This document shows, one piece after another, positions 22,501 to 34,580 of a stretch of DNA of 64,000 bases. The notes under the pieces were generated by a model. The model was not told the origin of the DNA, ran no database searches, and was given only the letters and a program-made list of their open reading frames with translations. The stretch lies in assembly GCA_947095585.1 (NCBI GenBank), contig OX352765.1:90170965-90234964 (forward strand), written 5' to 3'. Each line of letters begins with the position of its first letter. Position 1 is the first letter of the stretch. The DNA comes from Nephrocerus scutellatus (lineage: Eukaryota; Arthropoda; Insecta; Diptera; Pipunculidae). Both the position numbers and the translations under genes were made by a program.

Positions 22501-24228
22501 CCACAGGAAACAGTAATGATCAGTAAAATTTCAAAATAATAAAACAAATTTCCAATTGCAGTTCACAGACGGATACTTGAATTATTTATTGTTTCCGGTA
22601 TCCAAGAGTAACTCCAGACATTAAAACTTTCACATGAGCTGCGCGACACTCCTATGTATAAGACATAATACGAATATTTCTGTGTGGCTGGCTGGCAACT
22701 TCCTTTTGCATTCAAATTTCGAAGGCGTTGACAAGTAAATGTCATTCCAAAATCCTGCACTCGCACTACACATCGATGCTATCGTATGCGTTAAGTGTTG
22801 CGTGGAAGTCGTGGCGGCGTCTGCTAATTAAAAATTCACCCAGTGTTTGACAGCAAAGTAATGTAATTAATATTTTTGAATCGAATCGAATCGAATTGAT
22901 TTCGCTGTCTGTGATTTGTCAGGCGCCAAATAAATCCCTCGAAACTGTTGCATGAGGTGTCGTGTTGCACCTCTCGAGGATGCAAAATCCGATTATTGAT
23001 TGTTGCTTGGGGAATAGGTGCAAAAAAAAAATTTAGGTATAGAGTGTGTGCAAATTGAATCAGAATCAGATCAGAATCTGACTGACTGACTTGCGACTTT
23101 CTTCTTCGGAAGCCCCGCGCTGATGACAGACACTCAGCCAGACATCACACGAGGAATATTTAATTTTTCTTTCTATTCATTTCATGTGGGTGGGTGGTAA
23201 AAGTTTACGAGAAGATCTTAATAGATTGGCGCGAGAAACGTTGTAGTGTTTGCGCGATGCGACATCAGTCAATCCAATCCATTGTGTTAAGAGGTGCTGT
23301 TGGAGTGTTTGGGTGTGGCGTTCATTGTTGGCGCTGACGGTGGATTTTGTCGCCACGACAGGAATTTTCTCACAACATTAAGAGCGATGACATAGAAAGT
23401 TAAGAAGAATATAACAACAACTTTTTGAATGTGTATCTGATCACTCTCGTGTGAAGGTGTTGTTGTTCTAGTTTGAGAGGAGAACAGCAAGCAGAGCACA
23501 AAAGATAGCTTGTACTGGTATTATACTCATGCAAATGAAGTGCTATTTATAAATAATTGAAGAAGTTATTAGTTTCACAGTTAGATAGGCAAACTTAAGA
23601 ATGTCGTTTTAGAAAAAACTTCTTACAATTTCCGAGAAATTTTCTGCTTTCACGATGTTTTGTATTTATGAAATGTTCTATCTTTTATCTCCTTAACTGA
23701 AAAATAACGAATTTAAATTCTAAACAATGTCTTAACGCAAAATAATTTCTTAAAAGTCGACTAAAGCGGTAAAGAACTGACACAATTCCGATATAAAGTC
23801 CACCATAAGTTGGTTTACCTCATGGTTCAATTTTAAGTACTATACTTTTTTTTTGTAAATAAATTAGTCTTTCAAAACAATATAGTGGCAGGATTGTATT
23901 TCGAGAGGAGCGGATCGTGGTGTTACGAAACTATTCCGCTTAACGCCATAATGAGGTCGATATAATTATGTATTGGTGTATTAAGTTTATATGTTTCACT
24001 ATTTCTTTGGTTGAATTTTGGATAGGGCAATTAGTATAATATTGGGTCCAATAAATCTGTGATAGACTTTTAGTGTCAAACGTCGGAGGTATATAAGTGA
24101 ATTAATTTAAGCTTGAAGAACGATCATTAGGAACTACTGAAAACTTAGCTGAAAATAACATTACGGACAACGTAGATCGATACAGAGGTATGATAACCGA
24201 TTTTTGTTAGCCAGAAATTGATGAAGAG
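22501..24228. other. Non-coding
   Basis: AT-rich, no repeats or genes recognised apart from short GAATC/TGACTGACT runs near 22880-23095. Confidence 0.35.
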
Positions 24229-25190
24229 GTTAGGTTAGGTAAGGTTGAAGTGGCCGTCAGTCAAAACCGACGCACTTAGACCTAAAAAGGTCCGTTGTGA
24301 TACCACAAGGATCTAGAAAATCCCACGCCTACTCGTTGAACCACTTGGAGCTTCGTATGAAGCGCAATAGATGGTGATGAATAGGACTAGATCTGGTTCC
24401 AGAAAAATGGCGCTACCTGCTAAACAAGCCGCAGCAATGGATTTGCTTGGAACTGGCAAGTCATTGCAGTGCATCGTAACAGTTGGAGTACTGCCTGGCT
24501 ATCTGATAAGATATATATTCCTTTTTATGGTTAATCCCGGCGCATATCTCAATATGGCATGGAGTTCTGCCTGAAACCCGCCTGACTTTTTACCATTGGT
24601 ATCGAGTTGGGTCCAAAAGCACCAGCTCCAACTGCAGTTTCTAGCGTCCAGTGCCGTAACACCATTGCACCAGTTTACCCGGTCCAATATTTCTACCTCA
24701 AATTTCCTTCCGAAACAGTGCTCCCTGACCATAATCGGTCGGGGATAGTGCAAACATGTCTTTCAGGAATAGAGTCAAGCATTTTCCTACATTATCACCC
24801 TGTTTTTACCCATATTCTAGTTGCAGCTTAATAGCGCATCTAGCAGCCGTCTTCCTAATGAATATTGGCCCAACAACAGCTCCTAGTGCTCTCGTTGGGC
24901 ATGGCACCCGTTATACCTAGACAAGCAATTCTTTGTAGCTTCTGATGCTTAATTGCCGTTGCCGTTCAAGAACTTTAGCCCACTAAACGATGATAATAGG
25001 TCTCACCTTCATTGTATACTTCCAATGTATCATTTTAGAATTAGGACCACACATTCTGCCGTATAGGCGTCTACTGGCCCACAAGGCCCTAGTGGCACTT
25101 TCGTTGGCGAACTTCATATGAGATTTGCATTGATCTGGTTCCAGCAAAATGGTGCTACCTGCTGCACAATGGATCTGCTTGGAACTTTTT
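24229..25190 (-). mobile_element. RNase H-type LINE fragment (antisense), TTAGG-tailed
   Basis: Read on the minus strand: a thumb region (GRMCGPNSKMIHWKYTM, about 25070-25020), then an RNase H region with FQAELHAILRYAP (about 24575-24540) and a following IYLIRQ strand, then a C-terminal SYEAPSGSTSRRG block matching 28330-28380 of the plus-strand copy. The 3' end is a TAACC run (24229-24246 as GGTTAGGTTAGG on the plus strand). A segment of about 60 bp near 24390-24454 is repeated at 25132-25186. Broken by stops and deletions. Confidence 0.7.
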
Positions 25191-26140
25191 TTTACTGAGG
25201 TATCGTTAAAGATCGATGTTAATCTTACAACCCAGAAACTATAAAGGCTTATACTAAAGAAAATTATCTGTAGTATATGACTATAGAAATCCTGTTTGTA
25301 GATAAAAATAATATCTACATTAAACTCAGTAACTACCCTCAGACTCTACGTTAAACAGGCAAGTTAATATAAAAGCATTTAAAAGGGTAAATCTTTTCCG
25401 CTGTATTCCACATATCTTCAGATTGATTTATTACGCACACTTGTCGACTTGTGTATGTGAGCAATGAAGGGAAAACATCAGAATCCATGTCGGTTGATGT
25501 TGTCATCAAAGCAATCAGAACCATTAAGTAGCGCCTATATCCAACGTCCATCAACAGTTCACACAGTCGACAACAATTTGACAAGCTGTCGATTTGTCGA
25601 GAAACTGTCCAAATCTATTTATTTATTAATGTTCTTAAATTTGTTCGTAAATTTTTTATAGATTGTAAATAAATAAATAAATACATTAACTTTATTTTAC
25701 CAATCTTATTCCACTGTTTGTCGTGATAAGAAGCAAGAATTTTTTCTCTGATAAGAAACCAGCATAAAGATCATTGTAGCTAGAGCACTATATCTAGTAG
25801 GTCTGTGAAAGTGAATAACATTTTCATCGGTTTTGGCCGATCATAAATTGAATTTGATTTGGTTTTTGGGTGCTGTGTAACGATTTTGTACGGCGGTAGA
25901 TGAGTATTGAGTATAAAATTGAAGCGATAACGTTCGCTATTGAAGCTTTGGTTGGTGATTAACATTTATTTTTAGACAAATTTTTCGTCTGGCTTTTGTA
26001 TGTCGGTTAATAGTTAATTTTTATGGGCTAAGGAATCGATATATAAATGGGTAAGACCTGTTCACGAGTGTTTTCTATTTCGCTTCGAAGGGAATTGTTT
26101 AGCGTAGCTAAGTAATCAAAACTTTTCCTTCTGTCCTATA
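25191..26140. other. Non-coding
   Basis: AT-rich. A 77-residue minus frame (25351-25584) and the overlapping plus frame have no recognisable content. Confidence 0.35.
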
Positions 26141-26149
26141 AAGAGTGTT

Positions 26150-28428
26150 GTTAGTCCAGATTAACCTCCAACACTCTAAAAAGGCTTAGGCCTCCCTTTC
26201 ACTCCGTCTGCTTAAAGGCGGAGTGGACATCGTCCTAATCCAAGAACCATGGATTGTTAACAATCTGGCTTGCGGACTCAGCACTCCTAGTTATTACTCG
26301 CTATATGTAGCAGATAAAGGTAAACCTAGATCCGGCATGTAAGTGAAACGTAGTCTTAATGTATTTTTACTCCCTAACTTCAGCGATCGAGAAGACGTAA
26401 AACCAGTCTCATTATCGGCTGCGATGCAAATCAATCAGAAGAGGGCAGCTCCGACATCAACGTTAGGGGAGAGTTACTTTTCGATTATATTTTCAGTAAA
26501 AACCTAGCTGTAGTAAATACTCATAATGAAGCAACCTTCGTAATCAGGAATCGACAAGAAGTGCTAGATATTACTCTTGTCACCAACTCTCTCAACCAAA
26601 GATCTCAGACCTATCAGTCTTTCATCATTCCTGTTAAGGACACTGGAAAGACTGATCGAAATTTACACCCATTGACAAAAGACTCTTGTCTACAGATCAG
26701 CACGCGTATTGTAAAGGCAAATCTGTAGACACAGCTCTCCATACAGTGGTACGTTCTATTCAACATTCCCTTCATCACTCGCTTGGTGAATTGATTAATC
26801 TTCTGGTCACAAGTCGGATTATTAATTTAAAACTGGGCCTGTTGTCTCCCACAAGATCTGTCTGCAGAGGAACCCCACAAGGTGTAGTCCTATCCCCCCT
26901 TCTATGGAACTTAGCGGTGAGTGAGCTGCTGGTATGCCTGAGAGGTGAAGGCTTCAGAGTAATCGCTTATGCGGATGACGTTGCTATCAACAGGCTAACT
27001 TGCTGGGCAGATCGCTGTGGTTTAAGGGTAACACAAACTGAGCTTGTCCTATTCCACTAATAAACCCTCCTTCTATAAAAGGTATAAGCTTAACATTCTC
27101 TGGTAAAGCCAAGTATTTGGGGCTTATTTTGGACAGAACGCTAAGCTGGAAACCTAACATACAAGGAGTAAAGGCACAGTGGCACTCTTTTCATGCAAAA
27201 AAGCCATTGGATGGGGTCTTTAACACCTGTAACTCATTGGCTATATACAGCAATAGTACTCTTCTATACGGTGTGACTGCATGGTGGACTGCCTTAAATA
27301 AGAAAGAAAACTTTGACAAATTAAGCTAAGTCCAAAGATCAGCTAGTATGAGCGGAGCACTTCGTACAACCCCCTTCGCCACACTAGACATTCCGTTCGA
27401 CCTTACACAACTCGATATTTTCTGCAGGCAATTAGCTGCTAGCTCGTATATTCGCCTTAAGCTATCTCCCAGTGGACTAACAATGAAATTGTTAACTGCT
27501 CTATCCTGAATTTGGTCAGGATCCCAGACAACATAGACTACACCACTCTGCATAAAACAAAAACTTTCAAGTCACCCTACCCCCATATCATTCTGGGTCG
27601 AAGACGCTTACTTGGAAGATTTACGCATTCATTATTACACAGACGGGTCAAAAACTGATGACGGTGTCGGCGGAGTTGTTTTCGCGAAAAAAAACAAAAC
27701 TAAATCTTAGCCTCTCTTTCCGTCTTCCTAATCACTCTGTTTTCCAGGCTTAAATTATGGCGATCAGTGAAGCCTTGTCTTGGCTGAAGAGAAACGTCAT
27801 ATCCGCTAAGGATATCCGTATAATCTGGGATTGCCAAGCTCCATTGGAATTCCTGGAATCAGTCTTTACAAATTCAATACTAACTGCCTTAACTGCCGAT
27901 CATCTCTCGTGTAGATGGCGGAGCACTTCAATATCCACCTATGTTGGGTTCCAGGCACATGGCCAAGCAAAAAACCACACTACCATTTTTACCTGAATAT
28001 GGTTCCATAGGCATACCAATCGCTACATGCAAACTCTTGTAAAAGCGGGATGCTAATGTTTAAACTAACTGTCGGTGGTCAAACGGTACAACTTGCATAG
28101 CGACAAAACAGATCTGGCACAAGTTGGATCCGATCGTACATCGGTGTTAGGCATGCAGCTAGACATGGGGTCTTCTCGAATGACCTCTGCAGAAACTGCA
28201 TGGATGAGGAGGAGGAGAAGACCATCGTCCATCTTCTTTGTACTCGTCCAGCACTCTCCCAAAACGTATGGGTGCTTTCTTCTACAACGACACTAATGAT
28301 TTCATCAACATTGACATTGGAAGTCTCCTACGCTTCATACGAAGCTCTAATTGGTTCATCAAGTAGGTGGAGGAAATTTTTCCTGATCCATGTGCTGGAC
28401 CATTAACTAACCTAACCTAACCTATAAA
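26150..28428 (+). mobile_element. RNase H-type LINE, most complete copy, TAACC-tailed
   Basis: Ordered remnants of one ORF2: endonuclease start (VDIVLIQEPWIV, 26223-26260) and a later endonuclease block (ELLFDYIFSKNLAVVNTHNE, about 26472); a deletion fusing it to the RT at about 26610; KRLLSTDQHAYCKGK (about 26676); GTPQGVVLSPLLWNL (about 26869); catalytic YADD (26968-26979); LGLILDRTLSWKPN (about 27118); RNase H with TDGSKTDDGVGGVVF (27639 on) and EALSWLKRN (about 27768); and a C-terminal MDEEEEKTIVHLLC block (28200 on). The 3' end carries TAACTAACCTAACCTAACC (about 28404-28422). It is frameshifted many times. It defines the family seen in pieces at 21, 24.2, 30.4 and 39 kb. Confidence 0.85.
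28404..28424 (+). repeat. (TAACC)n tail of LINE
   Basis: Short run of the complement of TTAGG directly at the 3' end of the LINE. The same run marks the 3' ends of the antisense copies at 24229 and 39004. Confidence 0.7.
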
Positions 28429-28429
28429 G

Positions 28430-30220
28430 AGTCCACCAGATGCAGACAGTTGCATCACATGATTAAGGATAACGAAATCCCGCATGTCTATCACATTTTC
28501 TGTAATTGTCTTCTGATATAGCTATGGAGTAAATGTAGCTAAATATCTGGGAATCGCTTTTATTCTGTTGATTTAAGGATAATTTTCTCCACCAGTACAA
28601 TATATTCCTCTCTGCTGCACTCAACTGTCCACTTACTTTACTCACTTTCACACTCTGGGGTCTGGGCCATCGGCTGGTTTCTTTTTAAAATTGCTATAAA
28701 TTGATAACCGTACAATATTTTTTTAAAGTTTGATGCTTTTTTGAAAAGAATAAGCCTTATGATTTGTTAGGGAGCATAATTATATTTAAATAGTTGCCTC
28801 GGCTGGCTTTGGCGTAGCACAATCTGTAAACCCAATTTTTGAGTACATTGAGCAAAGGTTAGAGTTTAAGAAATTAGGGCTTACCGCTTATATGCATACC
28901 TGCAACATTAAAGACTCATAAATTTTGAATAAATTACAATATTAATAATAATATTTATAAAAATACCTTACAAATAATAGGGATAGGGAATAAATTTGAG
29001 TTAAAAATGTTTATATTTATTTTGGATGAATTTCAAGTAGGCAATCGTATCACTTAGACAACAAACACATTAACGACGTGTACACGCCCTAAATGTAATT
29101 CAGCCTACGATCTGGAATCTATTCAAAAATCCGTATCCGTAGGTGTATAACGCAGGCATAACAAAATTGCTGTAAATGCAAATTGAATCGCAATTGGTCT
29201 GCAGCGCACATATGCAAGACACACCGTCCTACGTGCTTTTGAATAACAATTTATCAACCAATTAAAAATGCAACACACAAACAGATACGCATACATCCAA
29301 ATACATGTAGATACTGATGACAATATGTTAAACACTGGAATTTCGTTCAAAACTTTGGAATTGATTTTGGAACGATTTAAAGAAGATTGAAAAAGACTAA
29401 AAAGAGATAGAGAGATAAAGCAGGACTTTTAAAAACAATAGTTGTAAATCGCTTTGTTACTATTTCAATAGCAACGTGAATAGATTGTCTGTCAACCCGG
29501 CTCGATGACTGACATGGAGCACCCACCATTGATCGATTGTACGAGTATCTTTACTCATTTACCATTCAGGGTGAGTGCGCAATGTTTTGCTTTTTTGGTT
29601 TTTATTTTATTTTCTGTTTTATCCTGAAGAGCGCTAACACGACCAATAAGGAGCATGACGTACTGAGACACATTGTGACCAACACTTTGAAGGACAAGGG
29701 GCAACGACATTCAATCGTTGAAATAGTATCGATTCTGATTCGCGACGTGACGGGAACATTTTTCAAAGTAGCTTTTTCTGTGCTGCCACTACGAGTGCGC
29801 AGAGTATAAAGAATCAAATAGTAGACGACCGCAAGCAAGGCAGAGTGTCATCTGTGCATATTAAGTAAGTCCTCCGCACAAGTATAATAAAAAACAAGAG
29901 TTCTTCGAAGATGCAGTCAACAGAAACCTCGACAAAATTAGGCAGGTCTTTAGCCAAACTTAAGTTTATTTGGCTGGCAAAGTAATTTTGCAGGCAACAT
30001 TTCGTTTGTAGGCATGGTGGTGATTTTTTCAATTGTGTCTGCATTGATTTGCAAAAAGCTTTGAACTCCGTCAATCATAGTCTTTTCCAAGCGTAAAGCT
30101 ATCTGTTTTTGCCGTGCAACTGTCAATATGATCAAGCCGAATTAAGTAATAGGAACATTTTGAGCACCCTTTCAAATTTTAAAATTTCAACGTTAGAAAT
30201 TTGATACCATTACGTTTCAA
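28430..30220. other. Non-coding
   Basis: AT-rich, no gene or repeat recognised. The 90-residue frame at 29537-29809 is opposed by a similar frame on the other strand and looks like chance. Confidence 0.35.
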
Positions 30221-30222
30221 AG

Positions 30223-30393
30223 TATACTTTTAGGGTAAGATTCTTTAATAAATATTGTAATAATTATTACATTTCATTGTATACTTTTAGGGTTAGATTC
30301 TTTAATAAGTATTGTAACAATATTTACAATTCATTGTATACTTTTAGGGTTAGATTCTTTAATAAATATTGCAACAATTATTACAGTTAATTG
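30223..30393 (+). repeat. 57-bp minisatellite, three units
   Basis: The core TATACTTTTAGGGT recurs at 30223, 30280 and 30337, exactly 57 bp apart, each followed by GATTCTTTAATAARTATTGYAA and ATTACA/TTCATTG. Confidence 0.85.
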
Positions 30394-30399
30394 TATTCG

Positions 30400-31200
30400 G
30401 ATCCAGATTGGGTCGGGTCAGATCTGCTTTGCCGATACGCAAATAGGCCGTTTGACCACCTACGTTTAGTTTTTTCATTAGCATCCCTCTTTAACATAAC
30501 TAACCATGTTGCGATTGGTATCCCTAAGGAACCTTATTCATGTAAGATGGGTAGTGTAGTTCCTTGCTTGGCGAGTTGTTAGGTGTATATTAAAGTGCTC
30601 CGCCATCTCCATGAGATATGATCGTCAGTTAACGGCAAGAATTGAATAAGTAGAGACTTTCCAGGGATTTCAGTGCAGCTTGGCTATCCGAGAATATACG
30701 GATATCCTTAGCGGATATGAAGATAAGGCTTCACTGATCGCCATAATTTCAGCCTGGAAAACACTACAGTGATTTGGATGGCGGAAATATAGGCTAAGAT
30801 TTAGCTTTTTTGAGAAAACATCTCCGAATGAACATGAATAAGTTCATCTTCCAGGTCTTCTACCCAGAATGATCTGGAGGGGAAGGTGACCTGGAAGTTT
30901 TTGTTGAAATGGAGTTGCGGAATGGGTAATCTGTGTTGTCTGGGTTCCTGACTAAATTCAGGATAGAGGAGTGACCGATTTCATTTCTAGTCCCTGGGAA
31001 ATAGCATTAAGGCGAATGGCCGAGCTAGCAGTAATTGTCGAGTGGTGTCAGGTCGAACAGAATGTCCAATGCGGCGGATAGAGTTGTACGAAGTGCTCCG
31101 CTAATACATAGACTAGATGATCTTTGGACTTTTCCTAATTTGTTATACCATTCAGTCACCCGTATAGAAGAGTAGGTCTAACTACCGCTGTATACAGCGA
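30400..31200 (-). mobile_element. RNase H-type LINE fragment inserted in the minisatellite
   Basis: The minus strand is colinear with 27330-28050 of the plus copy: MSGALRTTL-type thumb (about 31110), FDLTPLDNYC (about 31060), RNase H strands (about 30900-30640: an AEIMAISEALS block and an IRIFSD motif) and the RNase H tail (VPLGIPIATWLVMLKRDANE, about 30530-30470). Minisatellite units lie on both sides, so it inserted into or between them. No intact frame. Confidence 0.7.
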
Positions 31201-31202
31201 AT

Positions 31203-31316
31203 GAGACTTTTAGGCTAAGGTTCTATAATGAATATTGCAACAATCATAACATTTCATTGTATACTTTTAGGGTTGATTCTTTAAATAACTATTGTAATTA
31301 TCATTGGAAATACGGA
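31203..31316 (+). repeat. 57-bp minisatellite, continuation after the LINE
   Basis: GAGACTTTTAGGCTAAGGTT (31203) and TATACTTTTAGGGTTGATTC (31260) are spaced 57 bp apart and match the units at 30223-30393. Confidence 0.75.
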
Positions 31317-33160
31317 TGTCTTCTTTAGGCGACTTGCTTCCTATTGTTCATACTTTACTGGATGTGTTATCACCTCAGCATTGTTAAGTAAAGAAAAACT
31401 TAAGGCATTTAAACTTTTCACAGCAACAAAGACTTAAGACTGATGTGCAAGGATATATTCTTGCAAAGTAGCGCAACAAAGAAGGAAATAGCAGCCAGCG
31501 GAGCGAAGCGCTTTTTGTTTGTAGACTGTGCAACATTTTAAGAGGGAAATAAAGCAAAGTAGTGTCCCTCAGCGCTTGCAACAGGGAAATTGCTAATCTG
31601 CAGTTACATTCAAAACTCGATTCAGGTTTTCGTCCACCAAGAAAAGCTACTGCAGATAGCATTCATTTTGAGTGTACCCTCAAGAAACTAGGAAATATGT
31701 TAATCCCAACCGATTGGGGAAAGAAATCTGTCATAAACAGCTTGGCTTCAATTCCGACAAAGGAGAGGGTCTTCGCCTCAGAACATAAACTGAAACTGAT
31801 TTCATGCCATAGAACAACAAGGTGCTAATCCTAGCTGTCAGATATGTTATGCTCGACTATGTGCGGATGCCTATTTAGAAGCTATGAAGGTTGGTTTTTA
31901 ATAAAGATGACAAAACAAACCCCAGCACAAACTTGCCAAATTGCTCAAACAATCTCCCGACGAATATTATTCCCTGAGTAACTAACTACACCTCGTTCAG
32001 CGGATGTATGTAGGCTACGGCTAGACGATGACGACGATGCAGCCGCCTCCTTTCATTTCCTTTGTCGAGAGACGCACACAGCAAGAATGACACCGAAACA
32101 TTTAGACAATATTTTAAGGAGCATGCAGAGCAAAAACCTGGTCGCCTGGCGACCAGATGTTAACGAATTAGAATTTCAAATTAGAATTTTCGAAACGAAC
32201 GATGGGACGACGATGATGACAATGACAACAACCATGTACGTATATGGAACAGAAGGGAAGAATCGCAGAGGGTGCAATGAAAAGTTGAACAAATGACGAA
32301 CTAATGGATTACGGATGTTGTTGTTCGTTGGTTCGTTCGATCGTTCGTTCGTTCGTTCTACAGAAAACATTGATAGGGGCCAGAAGAAATTTCAGTTAAT
32401 GTCCTAGAGAGTTGGTACACATCTTGTTGTTTTCACTGGATACAGATGCTGATGATGACGATGCTCATGATGATGATGATGACGAAGTGAAATGCGAAAA
32501 GGGTTTAACATTGTGTAGGTTACAAGTGAAGTGAACTGAAGTGAAGTGAGTAGGTGAATATTTTACTCGTACCTTCTTTGCTTGAAGGATTGATGTATTT
32601 TGTCATCCTGGGTTAGACGACGCTTACTTTTACTTAGTAAAGTTTGTTGGGAAAATTCAGCCAAAAACATAGAACAACTTTTACATAATCTTGACATCAT
32701 GACGAAGATTGATTAGTTGAGCTACAGCATAGAGGTCGATTAGACTGTAAATGGAAGGAGTAAGCCACACCCACGTCATGGTAGTCATTAGGAATAATCA
32801 TTTCAGTTTCTTTTTTTGAAACTACTATTAAGAATAGTGCTTTAAATAAAAGGCACAACTGTTACTATCAAATTATAATCAAAATTCTATGAAAAACACT
32901 GGACAAAATTGTTTTTAAAGTAAGTAAACTATTTACTGTAGAATAGGAATGTCATTCAATTGTTGTTTGTACTTACAAATCCTTGTTTTTCAGAATTTAG
33001 AATCAGTACGTACTATGTATGTATATGCGCTGTTCAGCCCAGTGGCGTGAGTTGAAATAAAGAGAACGTGTTATTTAATGTCTTTATTTGTGAAGATATT
33101 CATAACAGTTTTAGAACCACTTTGTTAGTGGGTGACATAGCCAATTAGTCTATAGAGGAT
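31317..33160. other. Non-coding with simple repeats
   Basis: (GTTC)n at about 32321-32359 and a GAT/GAC-rich run at about 32442-32487. An open 88-codon frame at 31562-31828 (+) lacks an ATG at its start and matches nothing I recognise. Confidence 0.4.
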
Positions 33161-33163
33161 GAT

Positions 33164-33290
33164 TTTAGCGTTTAATCTTTTAATATTGTAACAATCATTA
33201 TATTTCATAGAATACTTTAAGGGTTAAATACCTTAATAAATACTGCAACAATATCATTGCCGTTCACTACATACTTTTAGGGTACATATT
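33164..33290 (+). repeat. 57-bp minisatellite family, diverged units
   Basis: AATACTTTAAGGGTTAAATA (33211) and ATACTTTTAGGGTA (33271) with AATATTGTAACAATCATTA and AATACTGCAACAATATCATT between them. This abuts the next LINE fragment. Confidence 0.6.
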
Positions 33291-33359
33291 ACGTTGGGAA
33301 AAAGTTGAAGGTATATCGTATATCATTGCTCCTTTAATAAAAAGTTTTTTCGCATATCG

Positions 33360-34580
33360 TATATCAGAAGCGATCCTCGTTCCTACCGTGGCATAAGTCT
33401 TCTTCTTCTTCCGTTGCTTGGAAAAGTACTGGAGGGGATTATGGTGAGGAGGCTGCGGGAAGTAGTGACCAATCTGATGTCTGACAGGCAGTACGGAGAA
33501 TGCCCGGATGCATGTTAAAGATTGTGTGAGTGAAAGTGCTAGCAATCCTTGGTATCTTTGTAGATTTCAAGGGCGCATTTGACTCCTTGAGTTGAGTCGA
33601 TCGTTCATAGGTGGGGAATTCGTGCTGGGGTAAGGGAGAAGACAAAGATGATGCTGCTTAATGGCAGATTGTCTTTTTCTATCAGATTCAACGACACATA
33701 CCTTAAGTATGCCAAGCAAGTGGAATCAGCATGAGTGAGCGCATGAATTTTCAAGTTCATCTGCTTGAGCTCAGGAAGCGGTTCTTATGTATGATTGGGC
33801 CAATGCGTCGGTTTCTTATTGATAATGGTGCGGTGCGTATCATATACGGCGGTGTGGTACGAGGCTGTCATGCTTGTTAAATGCATGGCTAGGATTTATG
33901 CCACTCAGCGGATCGTACTAGATGCCTGTTTGCCGGATTGTCGCACGGTCTCCTCCTCTCGACTTGGATGTGATTAACAGAGGTAGGTATCGCTCCCATC
34001 AGTGAGCCCTTACACCCAGTTATACTGATACATCTGCAATAGAATATATTGTGGATAGGCGTAGATTGGCGTTTCAAAACCAAATCCGTGTCTGTAGAGG
34101 ACCGTGCCCCCAAGGGGACCGCTGTATCTTACTTTCTGGTAGGCTTGATACTTGGTTAAACTCGGAAGATAAAAGGGGCAAGGCTTATGTCTAGAACGGG
34201 CACTGTCTTCGTATGTAGCAGCCTTACCGTACAACACTGCAGGACACGTACGTGCCTGGGATAGTTTCTATCCTGGGCGACCTAGGATATTAGAGGTCGT
34301 ATCCTAGTGACAAATGATGGGGTTCGAGGTTCCGGACGATGTGCTGCAAAAGTTGGTTTTTCCTCGCCCAGGCACTCATCCTGAACGAGTCGCGTTGGTA
34401 CTACGGGAATTGACGTTAACCACAGATAAGGTTGATCTCCCTGGAGGTTAGCTGAGTCTGGGTCAACTTTTGGTTGAGGACTTACGGTTTACCAGACTTT
34501 CGCGAGAGGTGGGACACCGTGAAAAATACTTTTGGTGTTTCTGGGATTGGAACATTAAACCCCCTGCCTCACACAAATAT
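33360..34580 (+). mobile_element. R1/LOA-like LINE, RT/thumb and 3' part
   Basis: RT remnants in shifting frames: YRGISLLPLLGKVLEGIMV (about 33382), MSDRQYG (about 33478), catalytic motif A LGIFVDFKGAFDS (33550-33590), then LKYAKQVE (about 33702), MNFQVHLLELRKRFLSMIG (about 33740) and ARIYATQRIVLDACLPDCRT (33889-33950). The region from 34240 (GTGCCTGGGATAGTTTCTATCC... GGTTCGAGGTTCCGGACGAT) is homologous to the unit that precedes ORF1 at 11041-11430. It ends around the motif CGAGAGGTGGGACA (about 34502), also found near 46530. Inactive. Confidence 0.7.

Noticed and set aside
24229..24246. Interstitial telomere block
   Set aside because: The run is only about three units and sits precisely at a LINE 3' end, so it is read as an element tail.
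31562..31828. 88-residue open plus-strand frame
   Set aside because: No ATG at the start and no family resemblance I can name; kept only as a note.
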